64,000 bases of DNA, from contig NZ_QNRI01000002.1 of NCBI RefSeq assembly GCF_003315295.1, positions 1-64,000 on the forward strand, in the 5' to 3' direction. Within the stretch, counting starts at the first letter, position 1. Each line of letters starts with the position of its first letter. The notes beneath the pieces are model-generated. The model searched no databases and was not told the DNA's origin. It worked only from the letters and a program-made list of their open reading frames with translations. Below, in pieces: positions 55,461 through 64,000 of the stretch. Both the position numbers and the translations under genes were made by a program. This DNA comes from Paraliobacillus ryukyuensis. Lineage in GTDB: Bacteria; Bacillota; Bacilli; Bacillales; Amphibacillaceae.

Positions 55461-55510
55461 AAGAAGCGCTTGGAGAGAAGTAACCTCTCTATTCAAGCGC
55501 TTCTTTTGTT
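55461..55510. terminator. Long hairpin, likely terminator
   Basis: AAGAAGCGCTTG / CAAGCGCTTCTT (55461-55472, 55494-55505) with an inner AGAGA/TCTCT extension and TTTTG after it. It lies between znuA and the convergent DUF4870 gene. Confidence 0.8.
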
Positions 55511-55549
55511 TATTCACATAGGACAAGGCAAATGCCGTTCCCGTCGTAG

Positions 55550-55882
55550 TTATTTAATTATTTCAATCCCGCCAATTAAAGGTAGAGGTTTCATTTGACC
55601 GTTAGCAGCGTTAACAATGCCTAAGATAAAAAAGACGAAAATAACAATGCTTGCAATAGGAATAATAATAAATACACCTATAATAGGAATTATAGCACCA
55701 ATAATGTTTACAGCAATACTCGTAAGTAATAAAATAAGTCCTTGATTTGCGTGATATCGAGCAAAGGCAGAGTCTTTTGCTGCAAGAAGCGGAATAAAAA
55801 AGAGAATATACCCTAAAATAGCAACTAGCTTGTTTTCTTGCACATCATTTGTATGTGTTGTGTTCGTTTCTAAATCATTCAT
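55550..55882 (-). CDS. DUF4870 (Tic20-like) membrane protein
   Basis: 110 residues: polar start with ENKLVAILGYILFFIPLL, the RYHANQGLILLL motif typical of DUF4870, then two further helices (ITNIIGAIIPIIGVFI-like and IASIVIFVFFILGIVNA). ATG 55882 has GGAGGAAC upstream; an ATG at 55927 has none. Function unknown, expected in the cytoplasmic membrane. Confidence 0.78.
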   Translation of the reverse strand: MNDLETNTTHTNDVQENKLVAILGYILFFIPLLAAKDSAFARYHANQGLILLLTSIAVNIIGAIIPIIGVFIIIPIASIVIFVFFILGIVNAANGQMKPLPLIGGIEIIK

Positions 55883-56254
55883 ATAAGTTCCTCCATTTCT
55901 AAATAAAAAATAACATTTAATTGTCATAACTTACCTCAAGCTACAAAATAACATAATTCGATTGAGTTGAGAATACTATTTTCAGAAAATAAACTAAATG
56001 TACTAAAGTGTTTAAAAACAGAGGGTCCAAAAATTAGGCATAGTCATAAAGGATTACTGATAAGCGTAATCGTTGCAAACTGTTGCTTTTTTATAATAAA
56101 AATGGATTTTTTTCACACAAAAACCATTCTTTTTAAATAGGAAGATGCAATCAGTTTAAACAAAAGTTGCTGTAAAAAATTATAATAAAAGAATTAATAA
56201 ATATACAGAGGCGCTAATTTCTTCGTTAGGTGTATGACTATTTGGAGTTGCTTC
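55883..56254. other. Gene-free AT-rich stretch
   Basis: The upstream region of the DUF4870 gene and the 3' flank of the NAD(P)H oxidoreductase gene. No hairpin with a U-run, repeat copy or convincing small gene was found. Confidence 0.4.
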
Positions 56255-56857
56255 TTACAAGGTTGCAATTCTCTTCTCCGCATCTTCCAAATATAATGCT
56301 AGTTCTTCACGGGTTAAATAGGGAACGCTACCATAAAATACATGATCAATCACCTGAACATTATTACTATTAAACAACCAGCCAGATGTCAGCATGCGAA
56401 TAGCACCTGTCAATGGATTTTCTTTTCCGTCAATTTCTTGTGGTTGTCCAGTAGGGGTAAAGAATAGCGCACGTTTACCATCAAACTGTTTTTTAACTTC
56501 TTCATTTTCAAAGCTGTATGCAAATCCATGCTGAAAGACCCGATCGACATAGCCTTTCATGATGGCAGGCATCCCGTTCCACCAGCTTGGAAAAATGTAA
56601 ATATATAAATCACTTGCTAACATGTAATCCATCTCTTGCTTTACATCAGTAGGGAATTGCTTATTTTCACGAACAAACTGCTTATCTTTAATATGTATCA
56701 TATCTGGACCATCTAACACAGGGTTAAACTTCATTTGATACAAATCACGGACTGTTACCTGATAGTTTTTTGCCTCTAAAGCTTTTGTAACACGTTGCAG
56801 TAATGCATGGGAAAAACTTTCTTCTCTTGGATGAGCATAAACAATTAATGCTTTCAT
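56255..56857 (-). CDS. Flavodoxin-fold NAD(P)H oxidoreductase
   Basis: 200 residues of the Flavodoxin_2 family (NQO1/KefF/YwrO-like). FMN/FAD-binding pattern MKALIVYAHPREESFSHALL at the start, IFPSWWNGMPAIMKGYVDRVFQHGFAYSF near 87-115 and GKRALFFTPTGQ near 128. ATG 56857 has AAGGTGG 7 nt upstream; a longer version from 56881 is not needed. Such enzymes reduce quinones or electrophiles by two electrons. Confidence 0.85.
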   Translation of the reverse strand: MKALIVYAHPREESFSHALLQRVTKALEAKNYQVTVRDLYQMKFNPVLDGPDMIHIKDKQFVRENKQFPTDVKQEMDYMLASDLYIYIFPSWWNGMPAIMKGYVDRVFQHGFAYSFENEEVKKQFDGKRALFFTPTGQPQEIDGKENPLTGAIRMLTSGWLFNSNNVQVIDHVFYGSVPYLTREELALYLEDAEKRIATL

Positions 56858-57001
56858 AAAATCGACCACCTTCAAAGTCATGTTTAATATTTCACAATCA
56901 ATAGTTAAAGCATAGCATGAATAATTTTACAGAACAATAGGTTCGTATAGCATTATATTGTCTTCATACGATAAACTAGTGTGAAGGAAGGAGGGGATAA
57001 T

Positions 57002-57190
57002 ATGCCTGTTTATCGCAAACTAGTAAGAGATAATATCATCGCTATTATCAAAGCAAACAAGCAACATCCACAGTTTCGCATCTTATCCGCTAACGCGTAT
57101 CGCGATGCACTGATAGATAAACTGAGAGAAGAAGTTGAAGAATTGAACCGAGCCAACCAACTGTCTGATAAAAAAATGTTAGAAAAGTAG
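57002..57190 (+). CDS. Short MazG-like (phosphoribosyl-ATP pyrophosphohydrolase-related) protein, C-terminally truncated
   Basis: 62 residues beginning MPVYRKLVRDNIIAIIKANK, the hallmark of the short all-alpha NTP pyrophosphohydrolase family (COG4997), and including DKLREEVEELNRA with the EExxE metal-binding helix. Relatives run to about 100 residues with a second EELAD helix, which is lost here by a TAG at 57188. GGAGGGG precedes ATG 57002. It may be a pseudogene. Confidence 0.5.
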   Translation: MPVYRKLVRDNIIAIIKANKQHPQFRILSANAYRDALIDKLREEVEELNRANQLSDKKMLEK

Positions 57191-57248
57191 GATTTCAACA
57201 CACAACTGTGGGAGATAGAGAAATTTACTGGGATTGAAGGAGAGTGAG

Positions 57249-57704
57249 ATGGAAGTTAGAGAGTTAAACCAATTAGAAGAAGCACCGATGCATTTATTAT
57301 TATTAGCTGATCCCTCCCAGTCCCTAAATGAGGAGTATTTGCACAAAGGTCATTGTTATCTGGGGGTGGAAGCGAATGATATTGTGGGCGTATACATACT
57401 ACTTGCTCAAAGTTCAACAACAATTGAACTAGTAAATCTGGCAGTTGCGCAACAATTTCAAAATCAAGGAATTGGCAAGCAATTGATTAACCATGCTATC
57501 CAAGTGGCCAAAAATAATGGATATCAAACGATAGAAGTCGGTACCGGTAATTCTAGTATTGGTCAGCTTGCGTTATATCAGAAATGTGGTTTTAGCATTT
57601 ATGCAGTGGATAGGGACTTCTTTGTGAAGCATTATGATGAACCAATTTTTGAAAATAGTATTCATTGTAGGGATATAATTCGCTTAAAACAAACTTTGGG
57701 CTAA
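57249..57704 (+). CDS. GNAT acetyltransferase, YvbK-like
   Basis: 151 residues. Acetyl-CoA-binding motif FQNQGIGKQLINHAIQVAKNN near 79-99, preceded by IELVNLAVAQQ, and the end motif GNSSIGQLALYQKCGFSI near 112. The wording closely follows B. subtilis YvbK. AAGGAGAG is 6 nt before ATG 57249. Substrate unknown. It follows the truncated MazG-like gene by 58 bp and ends at a bidirectional terminator. Confidence 0.83.
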   Translation: MEVRELNQLEEAPMHLLLLADPSQSLNEEYLHKGHCYLGVEANDIVGVYILLAQSSTTIELVNLAVAQQFQNQGIGKQLINHAIQVAKNNGYQTIEVGTGNSSIGQLALYQKCGFSIYAVDRDFFVKHYDEPIFENSIHCRDIIRLKQTLG

Positions 57705-57705
57705 T

Positions 57706-57739
57706 AAGATGATAGAAGCATTGAAGCTTCTATCATCTT
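57706..57739. terminator. Bidirectional terminator
   Basis: A perfect 14-bp stem, AAGATGATAGAAGC / GCTTCTATCATCTT, between convergent GNAT and MazG genes. It overlaps the end of the MazG stop codon. Confidence 0.85.
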
Positions 57740-58058
57740 ACGAGTTATAGCGTTTATTTAACTTATTTCGGTGTGATCGAAAGATGTCTTCAAGTGAGAT
57801 ATCATATTTATTAGCAATGGCACTCAAGTTTCCCAGTACATCACCAAGTTCCTCCATTAATTCTTGTTTTTTTCGTGTGAAAGTTCCTGTACTTTCATCT
57901 GGTCTGTCTCGTCCAATTTCTAATGCTCGAACCGCTCTAGCTACTTCTCCTGTTTCTTCTGCTAAAAAACCGATACGAATAAAAATATCCAGCTCTGACC
58001 AGCCCCTTTTTTGATAATATGTACGAACCCATTCTTGAAATTCATTTACATTCAACAA
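57738..58058 (-). CDS. MazG-type nucleotide pyrophosphohydrolase
   Basis: 106 residues, one MazG/all-alpha NTP-PPase domain. Metal-binding helices FLAEETGEVARAVRALE near 32 and LMEELGDVLGNLSAIANKYDI near 67 give the EExxE and ExxD ligands. It would hydrolyse a non-canonical or excess nucleoside triphosphate to the monophosphate. The same family as the truncated protein at 57002, but full-length. Confidence 0.85.
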   Translation of the reverse strand: MLNVNEFQEWVRTYYQKRGWSELDIFIRIGFLAEETGEVARAVRALEIGRDRPDESTGTFTRKKQELMEELGDVLGNLSAIANKYDISLEDIFRSHRNKLNKRYNS

Positions 58059-58131
58059 AAATCCCTCCTATTCAACTAATATCTAGTATAGCAAAGAATA
58101 GGGGAATTTGATTAAATGTAATAAAGAAAAA

Positions 58132-58166
58132 AACAAGGAGAAAGTATCAAAGAGCTTCTCCTTGTT
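58132..58166 (-). terminator. Terminator of the fasciclin gene
   Basis: AACAAGGAGAA / TTCTCCTTGTT (58132-58142, 58156-58166), followed on the minus strand by TTTTTTC. Confidence 0.88.
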
Positions 58167-58173
58167 AAGGATT

Positions 58174-58668
58174 TTACGGTATTAACACCTTGTCAATGAC
58201 ATGAATGACACCATTAGACGCTTCTATATCCGGAGTAATGACACTGGCATCATTAATACGAACGGGATTAAGGGTAACTTTTGCTTTTTTATCAGCTAGT
58301 GTTTTCACTTTCATCTCATCTTTAAGGTCACTAGATAGCACTTTACCTGAAACGACATGATAGAGTAGGATGTCTTTCAAATCATCGCGTGCAAGTAAAT
58401 CCTCTGCCGTAATTCCTAAATCACTTAATAACTTTTTAAACGCTTCGTCTGTCGGTGCGAATACCGTATAAGGACCATCTTCTTTTAATGTATCGACTAA
58501 TTCAGCCTTCTCAAGAGCGGAAAGTAAGATACTAAAGTTACCAGCCTCTTTTGCTACATCGACAATGTCCTTTCCACCTGTTGGATTTTCCGCTGCGCTG
58601 ACATTTGTGGCAAAAGCCATCACCATCATCATCACTACTAGTACCATCGCTAATTTACGTTTCAACAT
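58174..58668 (-). CDS. Secreted fasciclin-domain protein
   Basis: 164 residues: signal peptide with cut near NVSA-AEN (residue 25), then a single FAS1 domain with its H1 motif GPYTVFAPTDEAFKKL near 78 and H2 motif NGVIHVIDKVLIP at the C-terminus, plus the YH motif LLYHVVSGK near 112. FAS1 proteins act in surface adhesion. AAGGAGG is 7 nt before ATG 58668; an ATG at 58686 overlaps that site. It is monocistronic. Confidence 0.9.
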   Translation of the reverse strand: MLKRKLAMVLVVMMMVMAFATNVSAAENPTGGKDIVDVAKEAGNFSILLSALEKAELVDTLKEDGPYTVFAPTDEAFKKLLSDLGITAEDLLARDDLKDILLYHVVSGKVLSSDLKDEMKVKTLADKKAKVTLNPVRINDASVITPDIEASNGVIHVIDKVLIP

Positions 58669-58874
58669 CGTTAATTCCTCCTTCATTCAGTTTCTGAACG
58701 ATTTTTTCACCTCTAGTATGTTAATCATTTCAATTTTTATCCGACATTCTAATAAATTTTTGAAAAATTAATTCCATTCAAATTCCACACATACATAAGC
58801 ACCATGTGATAAAATAGATAATCGTTATAAGGGTTTTATAACATTAGTTATTATAGAGATCAGGAGATGTTTTT

Positions 58875-60008
58875 TTGGCAACATTAATCGATTGGCTAAA
58901 GAATATCAACCATAGGTTTTGGTGGATTATCGGAGGACTGACTGTACTATTTATCGCCTCCCTTATTTTTGTTACACATAATGCGATGTTTTATCAACAA
59001 CCGATTGCGCAAATTGTGAAAATTACTGACGAAACGCAAACGGAAGTAGCAGATGAGCATCAGAATCAAGATATCGTATATACGCAACATATCGTTGCTA
59101 AATTGAAAAATGGAGTGCAGAAAGGAAAGGCTTTGACGCTGACCAATGAATACTCAGAATCAAGAGCATATCACCCGAAATTAACCGTTGGACAAGATGT
59201 GTTTGTCTCGGTGGACTCGAATGATAGCGGTCAACTAAAGGGAGATATTACCGATGTGAAACGTGACCAAGCATTGCTCATTGTCTCGTGGATTTTTATT
59301 ATGGTTTTGTTAGCAGTTGGGAAGAAACAAGGGTTATATGCGATGATTAGTTTGGCTGTAAACGCTGTGATTATTACGTTGGCTATTGACATGTATATTG
59401 CCACTTCAAATATAAGTTTGTTACTGATCATGAGCGGGGCAGTTATTTTAATAACAGTTCTGTCGCTAGTGTTTATTAGTGGCTTTCAAGCACAAACCTA
59501 TGCAGCTGCTGTGTCCACGCTTTTGGGGACATTTGTGTTACTATTTATTACGATGTTTGTTCTGTGGCTTACCGATGAACAAGGAATCAGGTTTGAAGAA
59601 ATGGCATTTTTAAGTCGACCACCACAGGCTATTTTTATGGCAGGGGTTTTAATTGGTGCGTTAGGGGCCGTGATGGATATTGGTGTTTCCATGTCTACCT
59701 CGCTGTTTAGCTTGTATGAGCAAAATAATGCGATTTCAAATAAAGATTTAAAAGCGTCGGGAATTGAAATTGGCAAGGATATTATGGGAGCGATGACCAA
59801 TATTTTGTTTTTTGCCTATGTGAGTGGAACGATTCCTTCCTTATTACTTTATTTAATGAATGACGCAACGGTAGGCTTTACTTTTTCAATGAACCTATCA
59901 CTTGAATTAACACGTGCCCTCGCTGGTGGGATTGGGATTGTCTTAACGATTCCAATCGGCTTGTACACCACGATTTACTTTATTCATCGGAAGCGGGTGA
60001 AAGCATGA
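58875..60008 (+). CDS. YibE/F-family membrane protein, first
   Basis: 377 residues: helix near 16-35, an extracytoplasmic beta-rich domain (~40-130), then seven or so helices. Family features are KKQGLYAMISLAVNAVIITLAI near 155 and ALGAVMDIGVSMSTSLFSLYEQNN near 260. Start is TTG 58875 with AGGAGA 9 nt upstream. The end overlaps the next gene by 4 bp. A role in transport is often assumed but not shown. Confidence 0.82.
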   Translation: MATLIDWLKNINHRFWWIIGGLTVLFIASLIFVTHNAMFYQQPIAQIVKITDETQTEVADEHQNQDIVYTQHIVAKLKNGVQKGKALTLTNEYSESRAYHPKLTVGQDVFVSVDSNDSGQLKGDITDVKRDQALLIVSWIFIMVLLAVGKKQGLYAMISLAVNAVIITLAIDMYIATSNISLLLIMSGAVILITVLSLVFISGFQAQTYAAAVSTLLGTFVLLFITMFVLWLTDEQGIRFEEMAFLSRPPQAIFMAGVLIGALGAVMDIGVSMSTSLFSLYEQNNAISNKDLKASGIEIGKDIMGAMTNILFFAYVSGTIPSLLLYLMNDATVGFTFSMNLSLELTRALAGGIGIVLTIPIGLYTTIYFIHRKRVKA

Positions 60009-60778
60009 ATGCGCTTATTGTCTTAGCAGCTGTTTTGTTTTTATTAATGACCATTATTGGTGGAAAAAAAGGTGTTCGTTCCTTTGTTGCGCTATTTATT
60101 AATTTCTTTGTGCTTATTGTTGCTGTCTTTATGATGACAGATCCAAATGCCGATCCAATCATTTTAACGTTAATTGCCTGCGCGATTATTAGTTGTGTGA
60201 CGTTGTTTTTTATTAATGAGATAAATATCAAAACAAAAACGGCATTTATCTCGACATTTTTAACCACAGCGCTCATGTTGTTGTTTATTTTTATGGTGAC
60301 AGACCAATCAATGATCCATGGCTTTGGAGAAGAAGAAGTGGAAGAACAAACGATCTATTCGTACTATTTAGGGATTAATTTTGTTAAAATTGCCGCTTCT
60401 GTCATTATTATGAGCACAATTGGCTCGATTACCGATGAGGCCATTGCTGTCAGTTCGCCGATGTACGAAATTCGTAAACATAATCCAACGATTAGTCGTA
60501 AACAATTATTTTTTGCAGGGATGCGTATTGGGAAAGACTTATTAGGGACTAATGCCAATACGTTGTTTTTCGCTTTCTTCGGTGGTTACTTGGCGTTGTT
60601 AATTCGTTATAAGGATTTAAACTACACCATCGGTGAAATCATCAATGCCAAAATATTTAGTTCTGAAATGCTTACGATTCTGTGTGGTGGAATCGGCGTT
60701 GCATTAATTATTCCTGTAACTGCCATGATTACCGCCTATGTACTCACGCGACCACAAAAACAAAAAGCGTCTGGATAA
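60005..60778 (+). CDS. YibE/F-family membrane protein, second
   Basis: 257 residues, seven helices, lacking the external domain of its partner. It shares GSITDEAIAVSSPMYEIRKHNPTISRKQLFFAGMRIGKDLLGT near 138-180, parallel to the DIG...GIEIGKDIMG segment of the first protein. The ATGA overlap with the first gene implies coupled translation and probably a heteromeric complex. The stop lies in the terminator stem. Confidence 0.82.
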   Translation: MNALIVLAAVLFLLMTIIGGKKGVRSFVALFINFFVLIVAVFMMTDPNADPIILTLIACAIISCVTLFFINEINIKTKTAFISTFLTTALMLLFIFMVTDQSMIHGFGEEEVEEQTIYSYYLGINFVKIAASVIIMSTIGSITDEAIAVSSPMYEIRKHNPTISRKQLFFAGMRIGKDLLGTNANTLFFAFFGGYLALLIRYKDLNYTIGEIINAKIFSSEMLTILCGGIGVALIIPVTAMITAYVLTRPQKQKASG

Positions 60779-60797
60779 CTGGCTCCAGGCGCTTTTT
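60762..60797 (+). terminator. Terminator of the YibE/F operon
   Basis: AAAAAGCGTCTGGA / TCCAGGCGCTTTTT (60762-60775, 60784-60797, one G-T pair). Confidence 0.9.
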
Positions 60798-60826
60798 CTA
60801 TCTACTTCATAAGCTCCGCACATTAA

Positions 60827-61291
60827 TTATTGGTTAAGATATTCCATTCTCACAAATTCATAAGTATCTCCATTTGTCGCTTGCATGAATGTTTCTCTAT
60901 CGACAAAGCCAATCTTGCGATACGTCTTTATCGCTCGTTGATTGAATGTCGCTACCGCTAACGTGATACGTTCAGGAGAAAATGTCGTTTGAATAAATGC
61001 TAAACATTGTGCTAAAAAATCCGCTCCAAGCCCTATTCCAGTTAAATCGGGTCGCATGCCCAATCCAATCTCCACCGTGTTTGACTCTCTCTGTTCAATT
61101 GATAGAAACCCGGCTAGTGCATCATCGCTAGTAACAGCAAAAACGTTTCCCCTTGCGTTAGGATCTGTGAATTCCACTAAATCTTCTGGATCGGATTCCA
61201 TATCATAAAAAGAATAAATACCGTCATAATGCCAGTGAAAAGCAATCATTTCTACTTGTGCCTGTGTAATAGTAGTAAATTGGTATGTCAT
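60827..61291 (-). CDS. GNAT-family N-acetyltransferase
   Basis: 154 residues of the RimJ/RimL-like GNAT type. Acetyl-CoA motif RPDLTGIGLGADFLAQCL near 80-97 and ITLAVATFNQRAIKTYRKIGF near 107-127. ATG 61291 has GGGGGG upstream; a start at 61363 is less likely. Substrate unknown. Transcribed alone, convergent with the YibE/F operon. Confidence 0.82.
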   Translation of the reverse strand: MTYQFTTITQAQVEMIAFHWHYDGIYSFYDMESDPEDLVEFTDPNARGNVFAVTSDDALAGFLSIEQRESNTVEIGLGMRPDLTGIGLGADFLAQCLAFIQTTFSPERITLAVATFNQRAIKTYRKIGFVDRETFMQATNGDTYEFVRMEYLNQ

Positions 61292-61409
61292 GGTTGGTAC
61301 CCCCCTTTTTTTAATGACATCATACGATAGCTTTTTGAAAAAAATAATCACTTGTCTTTTCACACAACAGGTACGTACAAATTATATTATTTTTCCAATT
61401 AAAACGTTG

Positions 61410-61604
61410 TGAAAACGCTTTAATTGTCGTATGATATTGTTATTAGTTAATGTAATACAACCTTGCTTAACATCATCAAGTTATAAGTACGTGTGGAGAG
61501 GAGGAGCATTGCAACATTTATTTACCAACTGACATCACCAGAGAGAACATCTGCTTAAATAGAACATCATTCAATTGACTTCTAAAAAAATGATTGCGCT
61601 TTCT
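61410..61604 (+). promoter_or_regulatory. Two cre-like sites upstream of the large arabinanase
   Basis: TGAAAACGCTTTAA (61410-61423, one difference from cre) and TGATTGCGCTTTCT (61591-61604, two differences). The second lies 28 bp before the start codon. Confidence 0.55.
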
Positions 61605-61631
61605 TAATTATGCTATCGAAAGGGGAAAACA

Positions 61632-64000
61632 ATGCATTTGATTCGAAAACGGTTAATCTTATTGTTGTTCATTGCTGTGTTATTTTTACCTATTACGTTA
61701 TATGGAGAGGGGAACGAGGTAATGGCAGAACCTGAAACACCAACATTTGAAAATGCGTCTGTCCATGATCCATCCATTATTCAAGATCGAGATAGCGGGA
61801 TGTACTATGTATTTGGCTCGCATATTGCTGCTGCAAAATCAGAGAATTTAATTAATTGGAATAACTTTACTAACGGTTATAAGACGCCTGGTAACACACT
61901 GTATGGTAATTTGTCTGAAAATCTAGCAGCATCCTTTGAGTGGGCAGGTGAAGATGATGCGGATAGTAGTGGTGGTTTTGCTGTATGGGCACCAGATGTT
62001 TTTTGGAACAAGGATTATGTCAATGAAGATGGTTCAAAAGGGGCTTACATGATTTATTATAGTGTTTCTTCTACTTATATTCGCTCTGCAATTGGTGTTG
62101 CAGTTTCTCAAGATATTGAAGGGCCTTACAAATATGTAGATACCATCATGTATTCTGGTTTTCATAATGAAGAAGCTTATGATGCAAATAGTGATGTCAA
62201 TAAACATTGGGAAAATACCAATCTGAGTGACCTAATTGAGGAAGGTGTAATCGATGAAGTCAATCCCGATTGGTTCACGGAAGAAGGAGCATACAATAAT
62301 AGTTTATACACAAATGCCATTGATGCCAATATTCTTTATGATGAAAATGGTAAGTTATGGATGACTTATGGTTCTTGGTCTGGCGGAACGTTTGTATTGG
62401 AATTGGATAAGGAAACAGGTCTGCCAATCTATCCAGGCGAAGATGGGCAAACAAGTGATGGTCGTATGATTGATCGTTATTTTGGTACAAAAATTGCTGG
62501 TGGATATGGTCGCTCGGGCGAAGGAACGTATGCCGTTTACGATGAAGCGACAGGTTATTATTATCTCTACATCACTTATGGTGGTTTAGCGTCAGATGGT
62601 GGCTACCAAATCAGACAATTCCGTTCTGAAAATATCGATGGACCATATGTGGACGCAGCTGGCAATCAAGCGGTATTTCCAGAATCATTTGATATGGGTG
62701 TAGGGAATTTTCCAGGAAATGATGACCATAAACAAATCGGGAATAAAATGATCGGTAACTTCCTATTTGAACGGGCATTAGGTGAAGCTGGAGAAGGCAT
62801 TGGTACTGGATATGTATCACCAGGTCACAATTCTTATTTGATTGACGATGATTTAGGAAAAGAATTTCTTGTAACACATACACGTTTTCCGCAACAAGGA
62901 GAAATGCATGAAGTTCGTGTGCATCAAACGTTTAAAAATAGCAACAATTGGCCTGTTCCAACGCCATATCGTTATGCTGGTGAAACCATTAAACCAGTAG
63001 ATGAAGCGACTATTACTGGAGATTATAAATATATTAATCATGGCAAAGAAATAACAGGCGATATTACTACGTCTTCATGGATTTCTTTTAATAAAGACGG
63101 AAGTATCTCGGGTGCTGTTACTGGAACATGGAGAAAATATGATGATTATCGAGCGGAAGTAAACGTGGATGGAGAAACCTACGATGGTGTGTTTATCAAG
63201 CAGTGGGATCCAACCGCGGAAGCATGGGCGATGACATTTAGTGCAATGTCAGGTGATGGTGTTGTTATTTGGGGTAGTCATGCGGTTAATGGTTCTGATC
63301 AAGATATAATTGATGGTATTAAACAAGAGTTGTCAGAGCGTTTTGCAGACCCAGTCATCAGTGACATTGCTTTACCGACAACTGGGACCAAAGGGGCAAC
63401 AATCACATGGGAATCAGCGCAACCAGCGATTATTGCAACCGACGGTACCGTAAACCGTCCAACAGGAGAAGATGCAACGGTTGATATGACAGCTACGATT
63501 TTGTTAGGAGAGATGAAGGAAGAAGTTACCATACCAATTACAGTAAAAGCAGCCAAGGAAGGTAAATTAACAGCTTGGTATAATTTTGATGATGGATTGG
63601 GCGATCAATCAGGTAATCAAGAGGATGCGACGGTAACTGGTAACCGGATAGATAATGAAGGTGGTGAGATCACTTTTGCAGAAGGAAAAACAGGTAAAGC
63701 CTCACAGTTTGATGGCAACACAGGCCTTCGTTTAGCTGATGGATTAATTTCTGATGATAGCTATTCGATCTCCCTCTGGGTCAATCCAGAGGAATTAACG
63801 GAGTATTCCACTACCTTTTTTGGTGCAAGAACGGAAAATAATTGGATTAGCTTTGTACCAGAAACTTCATGGGGAAATACCATGGTATGGTCGCACAATG
63901 GTGATGATTGGTATGATGTTGCGACAGATTCTACGATTCCGGTGAACCAGTGGTCTCATCTAGCTTTAACAGTAGATGATGGTACAGCTACTTTTTATAT
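61632..64000 (+). CDS. Large secreted GH43 arabinanase (partial, runs off the right edge)
   Basis: 789 codons are visible with no stop. Signal peptide (1-~32); GH43 propeller (~38-400) with base Asp46 in ASVHDPSII, WAPDVFWNKDY near 116 and NAIDANILYDENG near 227; and PGHNSYLIDDDLGKEFLVTHTRF near 398. A beta-barrel domain follows (~460-555), as in Abn2-type GH43 subfamily 4/5 enzymes. Then come an Ig-like domain (~575-640) and the start of a LamG/concanavalin-like carbohydrate-binding domain (from ~645). AGGGGA precedes ATG 61632. Expected to degrade arabinan outside the cell; more binding modules or wall anchors may lie beyond 64000. Confidence 0.9.
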   Translation, partial: MHLIRKRLILLLFIAVLFLPITLYGEGNEVMAEPETPTFENASVHDPSIIQDRDSGMYYVFGSHIAAAKSENLINWNNFTNGYKTPGNTLYGNLSENLAASFEWAGEDDADSSGGFAVWAPDVFWNKDYVNEDGSKGAYMIYYSVSSTYIRSAIGVAVSQDIEGPYKYVDTIMYSGFHNEEAYDANSDVNKHWENTNLSDLIEEGVIDEVNPDWFTEEGAYNNSLYTNAIDANILYDENGKLWMTYGSWSGGTFVLELDKETGLPIYPGEDGQTSDGRMIDRYFGTKIAGGYGRSGEGTYAVYDEATGYYYLYITYGGLASDGGYQIRQFRSENIDGPYVDAAGNQAVFPESFDMGVGNFPGNDDHKQIGNKMIGNFLFERALGEAGEGIGTGYVSPGHNSYLIDDDLGKEFLVTHTRFPQQGEMHEVRVHQTFKNSNNWPVPTPYRYAGETIKPVDEATITGDYKYINHGKEITGDITTSSWISFNKDGSISGAVTGTWRKYDDYRAEVNVDGETYDGVFIKQWDPTAEAWAMTFSAMSGDGVVIWGSHAVNGSDQDIIDGIKQELSERFADPVISDIALPTTGTKGATITWESAQPAIIATDGTVNRPTGEDATVDMTATILLGEMKEEVTIPITVKAAKEGKLTAWYNFDDGLGDQSGNQEDATVTGNRIDNEGGEITFAEGKTGKASQFDGNTGLRLADGLISDDSYSISLWVNPEELTEYSTTFFGARTENNWISFVPETSWGNTMVWSHNGDDWYDVATDSTIPVNQWSHLALTVDDGTATFY

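Noticed and set aside
58816-58830. PerR/Fur-like sequence AGATAATCGTTATAA upstream of the YibE/F operon
   Set aside because: Three differences from either consensus and no metal- or peroxide-linked gene next to it.

Overview
The window is chromosomal DNA from a low-GC Firmicute, most likely a halotolerant Bacillaceae of the Gracilibacillus/Virgibacillus/Oceanobacillus kind; this is inferred from protein types, not from an rRNA gene. Support: strong AGGAGG ribosome sites, Rho-independent hairpin terminators, Fur, Zur and CcpA-type operators, a Vml-type ABC-F protein, an OpuAC-type glycine betaine lipoprotein, a zinc-free S14 (RpsN2) in a Zur-type operon, and a Lactobacillus-like AraB. No rRNA or tRNA genes and no CRISPR array were seen.

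Layout. 0.6-5.8 kb: a Fur-box-preceded iron-siderophore operon (ferredoxin/flavodoxin-NADP reductase, binding lipoprotein, two FecCD permeases, ATPase). 5.9-9.1 kb: a decayed stretch with an ASCH remnant, a transposase remnant, two repeat copies, an apparently inverted small gene and several tiny membrane-protein genes. 9.1-17.2 kb: map, then the cydABDC operon (bd oxidase and its ABC exporter) behind a Crp/Fnr-type palindrome. 17.2-23.7 kb: small membrane and lipoprotein genes, a second Fur-linked reductase, GNAT, a P-loop kinase, a DMT exporter, broken small genes and an array of four GTTGCAA sites. 23.7-31.7 kb: an apparent partial tandem duplication of about 4.2 kb holding two closely related EIIBCA phosphotransferase genes, a frameshifted sulfurtransferase and a graveyard of remnants (PTS 3' end, sulfurtransferase 3' end, NirB, NirD, GNAT).

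32-42 kb: alanine dehydrogenase with a dead Lrp/AsnC neighbour, a two-component system plus lantibiotic-immunity-type ABC transporter, a Vml-like ABC-F gene with a readable ribosome-stalling attenuator (12-aa leader peptide plus competing stems), and a stand-alone OpuAC lipoprotein. 42-52 kb: aldehyde dehydrogenase, APC permease, chemotaxis receptor, VanZ protein, AraB-type ribulokinase, 7TM-PAS-GGDEF protein. 52-64 kb: two GH43 arabinanases with CcpA-type sites, a Zur-type rpsN2-znuA operon, YibE/F pair, fasciclin, MazG and GNAT proteins.

Functionally the window joins metal homeostasis (iron, zinc), sugar use under probable carbon catabolite control (two PTS enzymes, two arabinanases, ribulokinase), antibiotic/peptide defence and osmoprotection. 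The most unusual feature is a dispersed repeat family (six copies found, R1-R6): GGCTGGGACAAAAG-type ends, a terminator-like hairpin, and a core whose closing stem changes sequence from copy to copy while staying paired. The other striking trait is the large number of decayed genes.
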